From Rehmannia glutinosa (taxonomy: Eukaryota > Streptophyta > Magnoliopsida > Lamiales > Orobanchaceae): a DNA stretch of 64,000 nt. This document shows, piece after piece, positions 12,695 to 24,018 of this stretch. The stretch covers positions 1,240,001-1,304,000 of the forward strand of contig CM071929.1 in NCBI GenBank assembly GCA_016081115.2, written 5' to 3'. The notes under the pieces are model-generated. The model made no database searches, was not told where the DNA came from, and saw only the letters and a list, made by a program, of their open reading frames with translations. The position numbers were made by a program, and so were the translations under genes. Within the stretch, counting starts at the first letter, position 1. Every line of letters begins with the position of its first letter.

Positions 12695-13204
12695 GGCTGT
12701 GATTGGTTGTGGAAAATTTGCCAAATTTTCATTTTTGAGTGAAAGGTTTATAGGGGATGTGATTGTTTGTGGAAAAAATTTATTTTTTTAATTATTATTT
12801 CTTTCCAAAATTAACTCATTATTCTATTTTTCTCTAACACTTCCCAATACATAACTATACTATTTATTTTCTCTTTTCCAGAATTCATATTATTCCGACA
12901 ATTTCGTTAATTTATCATTATTTTTATTATTTTTCTATTAATCTTGATAACAAAAGGTATACAATTAGACTCATATTGCCTATTTTTTTGTTCAATTTTT
13001 TATTTTTATTCAATTTTCTTGCATTATATTTTCCACTACTATTTCCAAAACAAAAACCACAAACAATCAACATCCCTAAAAGATTTTCCATCACGTCAAA
13101 GAGACATTATTTTTCTCTACACATTCAACTTTCACTTTTAAAAAAATCACTACTATTCACTCATAAAATAAAAATGAACAGATGAAAATATAACAATCAC
13201 AACC
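12695..13204. mobile_element. PIF/Harbinger-type MITE, TTA TSD
   Basis: Left end GGCTGTGATTGGTTGT and right end (inverted) GGTTGTGATTGTTAT are terminal inverted repeats. Flanking TTA at 12692-12694 and 13205-13207 fits the 3-bp TSD of this superfamily. AT-rich interior, non-coding. Confidence 0.6.
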
Positions 13205-13365
13205 TTAATTATATTTTTAGTCTTGTTTTTATTTGCCCTCTACGATCTACTAACTCGAATTTTAATTTTGGGAAGCTATCTAATAAAATAATCCTAATTT
13301 TAGAACTTTGAGGCCGTAAAAATGATCATGCTTCACATAGTTCACTACCAAAAAATGATTTTGAA

Positions 13366-13610
13366 GCCCCAGGGGCATAGCTCAACGGTAAAGGATTTGG
13401 GTAACGTGATGTCTGCTTTGGCACCCATAACGTGGTTGTTCGAATTTCTCTCGTAACGATTTACGGGTGGAGAAGGACTTTTGTGTGGTGACTCGGTCAC
13501 GGCAGCCCCAAGGACCCCGACTAGTTGAGGCATAACCCGCGCTTCACATCCTCCACGGCTCAGTGGCAAGGCGATTGGGGCCCTCGGGGATGGGGTTCAT
13601 CCTTTTTTCT
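13366..13610 (+). mobile_element. tRNA-derived SINE (Au-like) with 15-bp TSD
   Basis: Starts with a tRNA-like head: A-box-like TAGCTCAACGGTAAAGG about 15 nt in and B-box-like GTTGTTCGAATTTC about 55 nt further. The body carries words typical of Au-type plant SINEs (ACTCGGTCACGGCAGCCCCA, CACGGCTCAGTGGCAAGGCG) and ends in a T-rich tail CCTTTTTTCT. Perfect TSD AAAAATGATTTTGAA at 13351-13365 and 13611-13625. It is longer than a typical Au SINE (about 180 bp). Not a functional tRNA gene. Confidence 0.8.
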
Positions 13611-13914
13611 AAAAATGATTTTGAAACTTTGTGGTATCAATTTCCTCTTCAATTTTATTATTTTTATTATTAAAAATAAAATCACATTGCATTCAACGAA
13701 CCAAAATACAAGAGAAAATATATATTTGTGTAATGAGGAGTTAGGAATATTTATTAATTTTTATATTTAATTTGTTTATTTATTCATGATACTCAAAATT
13801 ATATAAGTACTTAAAATTGATACGCATCTCATTAAATGGAAAATGCCAAATAAATAAATAAATAACAAAGTTAAACAAAATATAGAAGGAAGATTGAATT
13901 CGAGAGTAGGCAAT

Positions 13915-14870
13915 TAGAGATGTTAAGCGGCATGCTTTGTTGACCGAACCGTTTAAATCGGGAAAAAGAGGGTTCGAGCCTAATTATTTTGGCCCGAACC
14001 ATTTAAACCAAAGTTTGTTAGGGGGTAGCCCGAAGGTTAATCGGGCAATTTTTATTTTTAAAAAATAAATATAATTTTTGATATTTTATATCTACTTTTA
14101 TTATTTATTACTAGTAAATTTATTTTTCAAATTCACATCTCAGTCAAATTTAAGTTTAACTTTATTAAACAAGCTATAAATTCTTGAAAAAAATATTTTT
14201 TATTTGTTTTATTTTTTACTTAATTTATTTTTCCGATTTTTATTCGAATAAGAAAATGTCACGTAGTTTTATTAGATTATTTAGGATATAAATTATATTT
14301 CTAAATGGTGCTAAATATAATTTTATAATTTTGTTAATGCAATGTAATTAGAAACTATGCATGACTTTTTTATAATGAATAGACTAACTTAAATGTCATA
14401 TATGCTCAAGTTTAAAATTTTAGATTTAAATATCTAATTTTGAAAATTTTAACTTATAGTCATATGAGTAATTACATAAAAAATTTTAATTTTGGGTAGC
14501 TTTAGTTATTATTATTTTATTTTCAAAATTTAGATCATAAAATATTTAATTTTATAAGTTTGATAATGCAATGTACTTAGAAAATTTGCATGGATTTTAT
14601 TTATGACGAATAGTTTAACTTAAAATCATAAAATGTTAAACTTAAATGTTATAAATATCCGAGTTTACAATTTTAAATTTAAATATAAATTTTTAATTTT
14701 TTAACTTATAGTCCGATAGTGGCCCGATTAGTCCGAAACCCGCTAGGGTTAGAGTTAGATTCCAATATTATCGCCCAATTTAATACCTACTGTTTAGCCC
14801 AAAGACCATTTAGGCCGAAACCGCTATGCCTGGCCCTATGGGACTAGGGCCAACCCGTTTAATATCTCTA
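13915..14870. mobile_element. hAT-like non-autonomous element, 8-bp TSD TAGGCAAT
   Basis: Ends TAGAGATGTTAAGCGG and, inverted, TAGAGATATTAAACGG. TSD TAGGCAAT at 13907-13914 and 14871-14878 (8 bp, as for hAT). Both ends are rich in GGCCCGAACC/GGGTTCGGGC-type words; the middle is AT-rich. No transposase. Confidence 0.8.
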
Positions 14871-14945
14871 TAGGCAATACTCCTTTAACGCGAAAAATAA
14901 ATAAATAAATAAAACAAAAAAAGGAAACACCAAACAAACAAAAGA

Positions 14946-15550
14946 TAGGGATGACAATGAGGCGGGATTATCAAACCCGCTCTATCGGGGAGTGCCCAGG
15001 TTAAACGGGTCTCGGGGACGGTCCCAGGATCCAAAAATACAAAATCCACTCGGGACCCGCCCGAACCCACCCCACCACATTAATATTTATTATATTTTTT
15101 AATATGTATTTAGATATTTTCTATTATTTACTTTTAGATTTGAGTGTTATATTGATTTTAATTTATTACTTTAATATCTTGTAATATTGTAATTTATTTT
15201 TATAAAAAACTTGTAATATTGTATTTTGATCAATATTTATTTTAAGTATTATTGCAAGATCCTAATAGTACTTTTTAAAAAACATTATAATATTAGCTAA
15301 ATAGTTGTAAAATATAGTTATAATAAGTTTCATAATTACATTTTTTTTTTTTGACCTATTGGCATTTGATTGTTTTTGAAAATTTGGCCACAAATACAAA
15401 AAAAAAAAAATTTGTGATTAAAAAAAAAAAAATTGACCGCTAGACCTGCCCCAACGGGTTTGAGCGGGGCGGGCGAATCCGAGGTGTTGATTTTTCTTGG
15501 TGGAGTGGATTCTGGGTTTGGCCAACCTACCCCACTACCATGTATCCCTA
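14946..15550. mobile_element. hAT-like non-autonomous element (no clear TSD)
   Basis: Ends TAGGGATGACAATG and (inverted) TAGGGATACATGG. GC-rich subterminal blocks (GGGACGGTCC; CGGGGCGGGCG) flank an AT-rich core, as in the other hAT-like elements here. Flanking 8-mers do not match, so ends may be eroded. Confidence 0.55.
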
Positions 15551-16370
15551 AAAATGATGGATGTTACACGTCACATGGAGCTATTAAGGTTTTTTTTTTT
15601 TTTTTGAGGGAATATTAAGGTTATTTTTTAAGGTTATTAAGGTTATTTTTGACATTTGAGAAAGAGGAAAAATTCTAATTATATAATCTCACCCTGTCAC
15701 GGGCCGCAAAACCCACATTCCAACGTGGGTGGAGGCCTGATTATTATATACTAGTTCCGGTTACGTGATGTATATATCAACGTTTCTAGAAATTTTCGCT
15801 TATATCCTATTAGTCCCTTCCTATGCGATAAGTCCATTTTGTTTGCTTATATTATTCTTACGATTAGGACTTGTCTAACCACGCTAGGTAGCGTGGCGGA
15901 GGGAGGGGGCAACCCGGGCCCCAGCCCCCCCCATTTTTTAAAAAGAAAAATTTTATAAGGTAAATTTTTTAAATTTTTTTTTTAGTTAAAATTTATATGG
16001 TTTTTCTATTAGTTTTTATCCGCCTACCCCGATTGGTGTATCGCCCACCCCTCAGAATTTTCCGGCTACGCCATTGCGCTTTAGGTGCTAGGTCCAGTTT
16101 ATGTCCGTCGGCGCTACTTAACGCTTATCATAGCACGATTTGTATATGTCCATATAAAAAAAAATAAAAGAACGAAATTTAAACTTATTTTGAATATTTC
16201 TCCTTCTTTAAGATTCAATTTCGGATGATTGAAACAAATTTAAAAATTGCGAATATTATATATTTTCTGCATAATGCCGTGAAGACCATGATCAAATTGT
16301 AAACTTGAATTAAGTAATATAGTGGTGCAACGTGCAAATATTTTAAATTTCGTGGATGCATTGTCTACTC
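15551..16370. other. Intergenic, old repeat scraps
   Basis: A C/G-rich block at about 15885-16080 (GCGTGGCGGAGGGAGGGGG ... GGCTACGCCATTG) resembles the C-rich block near 8.6 kb. No gene seen. Confidence 0.4.
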
Positions 16371-16373
16371 TAA

Positions 16374-16817
16374 GGTTGCATTTGGATGAGAGGATTTGGA
16401 TTTGGGGAGATGATTTAGGGAAGGATTTCAAATGACTCAAAATAGGAAGGATTTGAAATCCTCCAAAATGACTTCAAAAATAGCTTCAAAGGATTTGAAA
16501 TCCATTATAAATTGACTCCATCCAAACAACCTCAATGAATTTGTTATTATGGATTTGAAATCCATAGTTCAAATCCTTCCATCCAAATGGAGCCTAAGGT
16601 TGCATTTGGATGGGAGGATTTGGATTTGGGGAGAGGATTTAGGAAGGATTTCAAATGACTCCAAATAAGAAGGATTTGAAATCCTCCAAAATGACTTCAA
16701 AAATAGCTTCCAAAGATTTGAAATCCATTATAAAATGACTTCATCCAAACAACCTCAATGGATTCATTATTATGGATTTGAAATCCATAGCTCAAATCCT
16801 TTTATCCAAATGGAGCC
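16374..16817. mobile_element. Two head-to-tail Harbinger-type MITEs (16374-16594, 16598-16817)
   Basis: Two nearly identical 220-bp elements sit in tandem, each with TIR-like ends GGTTGCATTTGGATG and CATCCAAATGGAGCC (or ATCCAAATGGAGCC). TAA occurs before, between and after them (16371, 16595, 16818), matching a 3-bp TSD shared at the middle junction. They end about 150 bp upstream of the start codon of P450 copy 2, so they may lie in its promoter. Confidence 0.75.
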
Positions 16818-16849
16818 TAAGAGAGTTTACTTTGCATAATTAAAGAAAT

Positions 16850-16964
16850 AAGGTTTAGAATATTGATAATTATATTCCTCTGCCAGCCAATCAAATAGTA
16901 AACTTCAATTAAAGTATGTATTTAAATGGGCAAATCCTGGTTCAGTTTAAGGTGGAAAATTAAA
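16850..16964 (+). promoter_or_regulatory. Conserved upstream block of P450 copy 2
   Basis: Shares the order TTGCATAAT, ATTGATAAT, CAGCCAAxC, AAACTTCAATTAA and TATTTAAATGGGCA with the upstream regions of copies 3, 5 and 7. TATTTAAA at about 16918-16925 is TATA-like, about 40 nt before the ATG. MITEs lie directly upstream, so the longer shared promoter seen at other copies is interrupted here. Confidence 0.45.
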
Positions 16965-17289
16965 ATGGATGCAACAATGGGCGTAATTATCACCTCCATT
17001 GTTGTAGCTGCATCTATAACATTGGCAGTGAAGTCACTAAATTGGGTCTGGTTTAGGCCAAAAAAGCTGGAGAAATATTTGAGGAAGCAAGGGCTTAATG
17101 GTAATCCTTACAGACCCTTTCTTGGAGACCTGAAAGACTTGATCAGGGTGGAAACTGCAGTAAAATCGAGGTCGATTAAACTGTCCGATGATATTTTACC
17201 ACACATTTACGCGTATTACCACCAGACCATCACCAAGTATGGTAAGTATTATTGGAACCTATTAATAGTGCTGTTCATAATGTTTTATG

Positions 17290-17943
17290 TTTCATTGTAT
17301 TTTGTGTCTTGTTCATCTCATGCGTATGAATGTTGCATGCCGCATGGTTTGTCGCGAAAGCCGCGACTTTGGTAGTTTGCAACATATCAGAGCCGCGGCT
17401 TTGATGATGAATGCCGCGACTTTGGTGGTGTTTTTGGAAGAAATTCTTTGGACATCTTTTTGACGGCTTTGCTATGTAAAGTCGCGACTTTGCTTCATGA
17501 ACTGAAGGCAAAACCGCGGCTTTATGTACAGACTGAAGGTGTCTGCATTTTCTTCTGAAAAGTTGCATATCTTCCACAGGTTGAATACTTTCAATCCAAT
17601 AATGTCTTGGGACCAAAGAACTGAATAAATAAGTGTTCTCGAGATTTAAACTAACACAAGCATTCTAATTCTTGTAGAAACAATCCAATAACTTACAAAT
17701 TGGTCGTTTCTTTGTGTCTATTGTATCCTAGAAGTAATTTGCCTTTTAAACCCAATTTGCAAGTGTAGTGGAGACAAATAACACTTTAAGGAAAGTGATT
17801 AATGATCACTCCTTAGACTTGTTTCGATTGTTTCTCTATTATTTTGTGTTCAGATTTCTTCAAGTTCCATAAAAATAAAGTTGTGGTTTTAGCCTACTAC
17901 CAGTTTTGTTTCATTGTATTTTGTGTATTGTTCATCTCCTGCG
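17290..17943. repeat. Intron-1 insertion flanked by 35-bp direct repeats, with GCCGCGACTTT motifs
   Basis: The 35-bp segments at 17290-17324 and about 17909-17943 differ at two positions and flank about 585 bp absent from intron 1 of copy 7. The inner part has six CG-rich words of the type (G/C)CGCGACTTTG or CCGCGGCTTT between 17355 and 17525. Either an old insertion with a local duplication or a diverged retroelement piece; class not determined. Confidence 0.45.
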
Positions 17944-19362
17944 AAACTCCACATATTTTTACAATATTTTATCCACTTAATATTAATTGTGCTTTGCTTG
18001 AATATCGATCACAGGTTATAATTGTTTCATATGGTTGGGTCCATGGCCTAGTTTGAACATTGCTGATCCAGAGCTAATAAAGGAGATCTTAAACAAACCT
18101 GATTTTTTCAAAAGCCCCTCCCAGAAACAGGCAAGATTATTGCAGGTGGTATTATATTTCTCGAAGGCGAGAAATGGGCTAAACACAGAAAGATCATCAA
18201 TCCGGCTTTCCATCTGGAAAAGTTGAAGGTAATGTAAAATCTAAAAGCAGGCGGACGTGCTTTAAATTTTTTATTATGCTCTTGGTTTCATTTTGAAATA
18301 TGTAAGAACACTTTTACAACTTGTTTATCAAATATTTTCAGTTAACAAATCAAATTCGCAAACAATATCAACTTCTGATTGACTACTTTTCACTTTTAGT
18401 ACTGCAGTAGAATCATTTCTTTTAAAAGTAGAAGTGTATATTTTCTTGTAAGAGTAACTTTTTTGTGAATTTGAAATTTGTGTTTACAGAATATGGTGCC
18501 AGCGATGAGTTTAAGTTGTTCAAACATGATAGACAAGTTGAAATGCATGGTTTCAAGTACTAACGAAGGCTGGTACGAAATCGATATCTGGCCAAACATT
18601 GAAGATTTAACAGGAGACTTAATTTTGCGCACAGCGTTTGGCAGCAACTATGAAGAAGGAACAAAAATATTTCAGCTTCAAAGAGACAAAGTTAAGCTCA
18701 CCCTGGAATATTGAAGTTTTCGTTTATCCCGGATGGAGGTCAAGACACAATTAACTTTGTAAAACGAAAGTGCATTATTTCCAAATCATCTACTATTGTT
18801 AACTGATTCCAAAATGATTTTGTTTTACAGATATGTTCCGACGAAAACAAATAGGAAAGTAAAAGCTATCGCCAATGAACTGCATTCCTTACTAAGAGGT
18901 ATAATCAACAAAAGACAGAAAGCATTGAAATGGAGTGGCCATTCCTGGTAATGACTTACTAGGTGTGCTAATGGAATCGAACTCAAGATTCAGTCAAGAC
19001 CATGGAAACAAGAATGGGGGAATGAGTGTTGAAGATATAATTGAGGAGTGCAAGTTATTCTATATTGCTGGCTCTGAGACAACCTCAAGTTTGCTTGTGT
19101 GGACTATGGTTTTGCTAGGCCAACATCCTGAATGGCAAACTCAAGCCAGAGAAGAGGTTAATCGTGTTTTCGGGAGAGCAGAGCCAAGTTATGAGGACTT
19201 AAATCAGCTCAAAATTGTAAGATATTCTATTGCAAAATTTCAATACTATGTTGCTTTTTAAAATACTTTTAATTCGATAATTCATCAGAAGAAGAATGTA
19301 AGAATTTTTCAAAATGGGTTGTAGCATTATAGCTTTTGTCGTGTCTATGAAAGCTTTTTCCT

Positions 19363-19563
19363 TAGCGTAATTACAAAAATCCTATTATCTTTCAAAGTTA
19401 CAAATACCCCCTCCTTAAGGTATTAAAATACCCCTTGAGGTTTGTATTTACTTAACAAATATATACAACACTTTGAGGGTGTAATTTGTAAACTAAAAAC
19501 AGATATCATGGGGCTATTTGTAATTTTGAAGATATTTAGGCACATCAATGAATATTTTGTAAT
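19363..19563. repeat. TAATTACAAA-family element in intron 4 of copy 2
   Basis: Begins GCGTAATTACAAAAATCC and ends in diverged inverted words (ATTTGTAATTTTG). Same family as the element in intron 4 of copies 3 and 5. Confidence 0.5.
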
Positions 19564-20043
19564 GAACACGTTGTCCTAACATCTAGACATGACACAGGTG
19601 ACCATGATCCTGCAAGAAGTGCTAAGGTTGTACCCACCGGCACCATTTATAGTCCGAGGCTCTACACAGAGACGGTGAAACTAGGAAACCTGACAATTCC
19701 AAAAGGGGTACATTTGACACTGCTAATAGGCCTACTCCATTATGATCCCAAAATTTGGGGCGACGATGCAAAGGAGTTCAGACCTCAGAGGTTGTCCGAA
19801 GGAGTTTCCAATGCGACAAATATCCAATCCTCATTCGTACCATTCAGTGCAGGCCCGCGTGTCTGCATCGGCCGGAACTTTGCGATGACTGAAGCCAAAA
19901 TTGCTCTAGCAATGATTCTAAAGAGCTTCTCATTTGAGTTGTCCCCTTCTTATATGCATGGTCCTTTCTCGGTTGTGACTCTAACACCCCAATTTGGTGC
20001 TCCGCTCATTCTGCGTAATCTTGAATCAAAATCTGTGTACTAA

Positions 20044-21236
20044 ACCTGCTCCATTTCATCTACCACAGTTTATTAAAGGTGGAGGATACTTCTCCTCCCG
20101 ACAATCCTACAAGCAATTTGGTGCTCCACTCATTTAGCTTGATTACTTAAAAAAAAAAACTCCAATTATCTTTGATATTACAAATACATTCTAGGCACAT
20201 TACAAACACCCAATTGAGGTTTGTATTTGTATTTACTTAATAAAGACAAAACTTGTATGAGACAGCATCTCATACGCCTACATAAAAAAAATTCCCAGCC
20301 AAACCCATAAAAAAAAAAAACTCACACTTTTTGTGCTCTATAGGATCCGGGGATCCCTCTTATGAACTTAAGTTAATGAGTCGGTATCGTATAAGACCAC
20401 CTCCTAATAAATATCCATCATGTAAAGGGAATAATATTTGTAAATTTTGAAAAATATCTTGGGTTTTCTGTATTTAGGCTGAACCTAAAGAATATTTCTT
20501 GTAATTAGCCCTAAATGGAGATGTTCTCTTGTTCTTTATGTTATGTGATTAACCCAGTATTCAAAATACATGGTGTGCACCAATAAAAAAATAAAAATAA
20601 ATAAAGAAGAAGGAGTGCACAAGGTAAAGAAAAATGCTGAACACTAAATGAAAGTATATATTGGGATCAATAATAAGTGATGTTCAATTGAAGAAAAGGA
20701 GAAAGGACGAGTAAACTCAAGATTGTATCCGAGTCTCGTGAACTCAAGATTTACCAAAAGCATAGGATCCATTTTGGAAAACCTTAATGAAACTTTTCTC
20801 AATTTCTTCTTCTCAAATTAACTCATTAATTAATTGTTTCTCAATTTCTTCTGCATAATGCCGTGTAGAGACGGCTTCAATTATTCAATAAAATAAGTAT
20901 TTCTGTTATCCTTTTATATTAAAACGTAAAGCGAAAGGAAAGAAGAAGGAAAAAAAATGATAGTTACAAAAATACCTTTGAATTTTAGTTTAATCACAAA
21001 AAGTCCAACTATCTTAATCACAAATACCTGCTTGATATTAGTTTCTATTTTATTGCACACTCAATAGAGGATACTTGTTAAGACAATGGAATTGATCAAA
21101 TGGGTATTTGTAATTCTGAAAGATAATTGGGTTTTGCTATAACTAGATCAAACGTCAAGGTATCTTTTGTAATTATCCCCATTAAAAAAAAAGAAAATAA
21201 ATAATATCCTTAAATAGCGGAGGCCTGCAAACATGC
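20044..21236. repeat. 3' flank of copy 2 with two TAATTACAAA-family elements
   Basis: Elements at about 20148-20515 (the left one interrupted by an unrelated CATACGCC...GGATCC piece) and 20970-21182. Between them, GGAGATGTTCTCTTGTTC at about 20517 starts a 3' flank shared with copies 3 and 4, and ATTTCTGTTATCCTTTTATA at about 20900 starts an upstream block shared with copies 5 and 7. No gene. Confidence 0.55.
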
Positions 21237-21429
21237 TTAGCTAGAAGAGTTGAATTTGCATAATGAATACAATTAGAACGTTGATAATTGCAAGCAACCA
21301 TCAAGCTCTCCAGGGTCAACAAATAATAAACTCAGTTAAGTAATATACAATTGCAAATAGTTTATTCTCCCACCAATCTCACCTATGTAAATATATGAGC
21401 ACATCCTGATGCAGTTTGAGCTGGAAAAA
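21237..21429 (+). promoter_or_regulatory. Conserved upstream block of P450 copy 3
   Basis: Shares AGCTAGAAGAGTTGA, TTTGCATAATGAATACA, AAGCTCTCCA and CTATGTAAATATATGAGCAC with the regions before copies 5 and 7. The conservation outlasts the coding decay because the copies are recent duplicates; activity cannot be read from this. Confidence 0.45.
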
Positions 21430-21761
21430 ATGGTTCAAACAATGGGCTTAATTCTCACCTCCATTGTGGTAGCTGCATCCATAACATGGGCGTTGAAATT
21501 GCTTAATTGGCTTTGGTTTAAACCAAGAAAACTGGAGAAATTATTGAGGAGCAAGGTCTCAATGGAAATCCTTACAGACCCTTTCTTGGAGACCTCAAAG
21601 ATTTGATAAGAGTCAAGAAAGCAACACAACAAAGATCAATCAAAATCATGTCCGATGATACTATACAGCAAATTTTCGCGTATTACCACCAGACCGTTAC
21701 TAAGTATGGTAAGAATTAATGTTTAGTACCTATTATTTGTGTAGTTCATAAGGGATAATAC

Positions 21762-22047
21762 ATACAAACCCCTGAGGTTCGGGATAATTACAAAAAAAAA
21801 ACCCAGAGATTTTTGAAATTTGCAAAAGAACCTTGACGTTTGATTCCGCTTACATCTTCCTCATTCATAACAAAAAACATTTCAAAAAAAACCCCTGATG
21901 AAATATTATAGTTACCTCTTAAACTTGAAATAGAATCAAACCCAACGGGGCTTTTTGTAATTTTGAAACATCTTTGTATTTTTTTTGTAATTAGCCCAAA
22001 TCGTCCGCAGGGGAGGCTGGGGGTGTTCGTAATTATCCCTAGTTCAT
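21762..22047. mobile_element. TAATTACAAA-family TIR element in intron 1 of copy 3
   Basis: Left GGGATAAT...CCCCTGAGGTT...ATAATTACAAAA and right TTTTGTAATTAGCCC...GTAATTATCCC are inverted copies. The middle carries CCTTGACGTTTGATTCCG and its rough complement, so the whole could fold back. Non-coding. Confidence 0.6.
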
Positions 22048-22529
22048 AATGCTAATCATCTAAATATCAGGTCAGAATTCTTTCATATGGTTCGGTCCAT
22101 GGCCTAGATTGAATGTTACCGATCCAGAGATAATAAAGGAGATTCTAAATAAACCTGATGTCTTTCATAAGCCCCTTCCAGAAATAGGCAAGATCCTTGC
22201 AGGTGGGATTTTGTATCTTGAGGGCGAAAAATGGGCTAAACGCAGAAAGATTATCAATCCTGCTTTCCATCTTGAGAAGTTGAAGGTAACTCTTATACAT
22301 ATCATATGTCTTGTTCCATTGTGTGCAATTATGATGTGTACACTTATGTCTATTTAATGTCACGTGTACAACTATGACATCATCTTTGTACACGTGACAT
22401 CCATCCAATATAGTTGGGATACCAGATGGAATAGGAAATGACATAGAAGATTCATGTGCTCTCTATCTTCAAAATAACACGTTACGAGTTCCCTTAAAAA
22501 AGTAAACTGTTGCGAGAGAAACACTATGG

Positions 22530-22850
22530 AAGTGTTTGCAAACACTTAGAAAAAGGGATTGTCAGCTTCTGGCAAGAAAAAAATGATTTTTAGTATTTTC
22601 AAATGTTAACTTCTTTTTTTTTTTTGATTCAGTATAATTTAATCAGAATTTAAAAGTAGAGGATGGGTGCTTTCTAATCTGTCATAGGGTTTAACTTCTA
22701 CACACAAATAATGTTTTTACAATACATTCACCATACACTCATTTTTAACTTATTTAACTTTTAGCTTATATTTGCAAACACTAACAAATTTATAATTCTC
22801 AACTACAATAAATTACTTTTCTTAAAACGGTTGTTTTTGCAAACACTCCC
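22530..22850. mobile_element. MITE in intron 2 of copy 3 (GTGTTTGCAAACACT ends)
   Basis: Left AGTGTTTGCAAACACTT and right TTTTTGCAAACACTCCC form inverted ends. The equivalent element sits at the same place in intron 2 of copies 5 and 7, so it predates those duplications. Confidence 0.6.
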
Positions 22851-23779
22851 TATACATCAATCATTTCTGGACAGTAACTATTGTGGCCCTGTGAATCTGA
22901 AATTTCTCTATACAGAATATGGCGCCAGCAATTGGTATAAGTTGTTCAGACATGGTAGACAAATTGAAATCAATGGTTTCTAGTACTAATGAAGGCTGGT
23001 GCGAAATTGATATCTGGCCATACCTGGAAGATTTAACAGGAGACGTAATTTCGCGCACAGCATTTGGCAGCAACCATGAAGAAGGAAGAAAAATATTTCA
23101 GCTCCAGAGAGACAAAGTTAAGCTCACCCTGGAACTATTGCAGTTGTCATTAATCCCCGGATGGAGGTCAAAACACAATTAACTTTGAAAAAATGAAAGT
23201 GCACTATTATTTCCAAATCATCAGCTTTTATTAAAGTATTTAAAGTGATTCTGTTTTACAGATATCTACCGACGAAAACAAATAAGAAAGTAAAAGCTAT
23301 CACAAATGAACTGCATTCCTTGCTAAGAGGTATAATTGACAAAAGGCAGAAGGCCATGGAGAGAGGAGAAGCCATTCCTAGTGATGACTTATTAGACATC
23401 TTAATGGAATCGAATTCAAGATTCATTCAAGAACATGGAAACAAGAATGCGGGAATGAGTATCGAAGATGTAATTGAGGAGTGCAAGTTATTCTACTTTG
23501 CTGGTTCTGAGACAACCTCAAGTTTGCTGGTGTGGACTATGGTTTTGCTTGGCCAACATCCTGAATGGCAAACTCAAGCAAGAGAAGAGGTTAATCGTGT
23601 GTTTTCGGAGAGCAGAGCCAAGTTTTGAAGGCTTAAATCAACTGAAAACTGTAAGATATTCTCTATTGAAAATTTCAATACCATGTCGCGTTAAAATACA
23701 TTTTAAGTCAATAATTAATCATATGGAGAATGTATGAATTTCGCGTAAAGGCTTGTCGAATAAGCTTTTCCCTTAGGGT

Positions 23780-24018
23780 AAATTACAAAAACTGACCCCC
23801 AGGTTTAACCTAATTACAAAAAAATCCAATCATCTTTCAAAATTACAAATACTGCCTTAAGGTATTACAAACACTAAGATTTGTATTATTTGGCAAATAC
23901 AGCGTGAGGGTGTAATTTGTATAATAGAAACATATATCAAGGGCCTATTTGTAATTTGAAAAGATGGGCTTTATATTTGTAATTAAACTGAACCTCAACG
24001 ATTTTTTCAAATTAACTC
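23780..24018. repeat. TAATTACAAA-family element in intron 4 of copy 3
   Basis: AATTACAAAAACTGACCCCCAG at the left, TTTGTAATTAAACTGAACC near the right; same position as in copies 2 and 5. Confidence 0.5.

Larger units (their letters stand above)
16965..20043 (+). pseudogene. CYP72A-type P450, copy 2 (all five exons, frameshifted)
   Basis: Exons: 16965-17241, 18015-18228, 18490-18738, 18831-19216, 19598-20043. Start chosen at MDATMGVIITS because it aligns with the starts of copies 3, 5 and 7; an in-frame ATG 13 codons upstream lacks this support. Exon 1 is open with a hydrophobic anchor (VIITSIVVAASITLAV) and the NPYRPFLGDL hinge. Exon 2 is 214 nt, one short of the intact copy 7, in GATTTTTTCAAAAGC. 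Exon 3 lacks 2 nt and gains TGA after LTLEY. Exon 4 lacks 2 nt near 18920-18940. Exon 5 gains 2 nt (CTACACAGAG), and its PERF-like motif reads PQRL, losing the Phe; the haem loop FSAGPRVCIGRNFAM persists. Four independent lesions make function very unlikely. Confidence 0.88.

Noticed and set aside
13366..13440. tRNA gene
   Set aside because: A/B-box-like words are present but the cloverleaf is not complete and it is the head of a SINE with a TSD.
17275..17616. 113-codon minus-strand frame in intron 1 of copy 2
   Set aside because: Results from the CCGCGACTTT repeats; no domain and opposite to the host gene.
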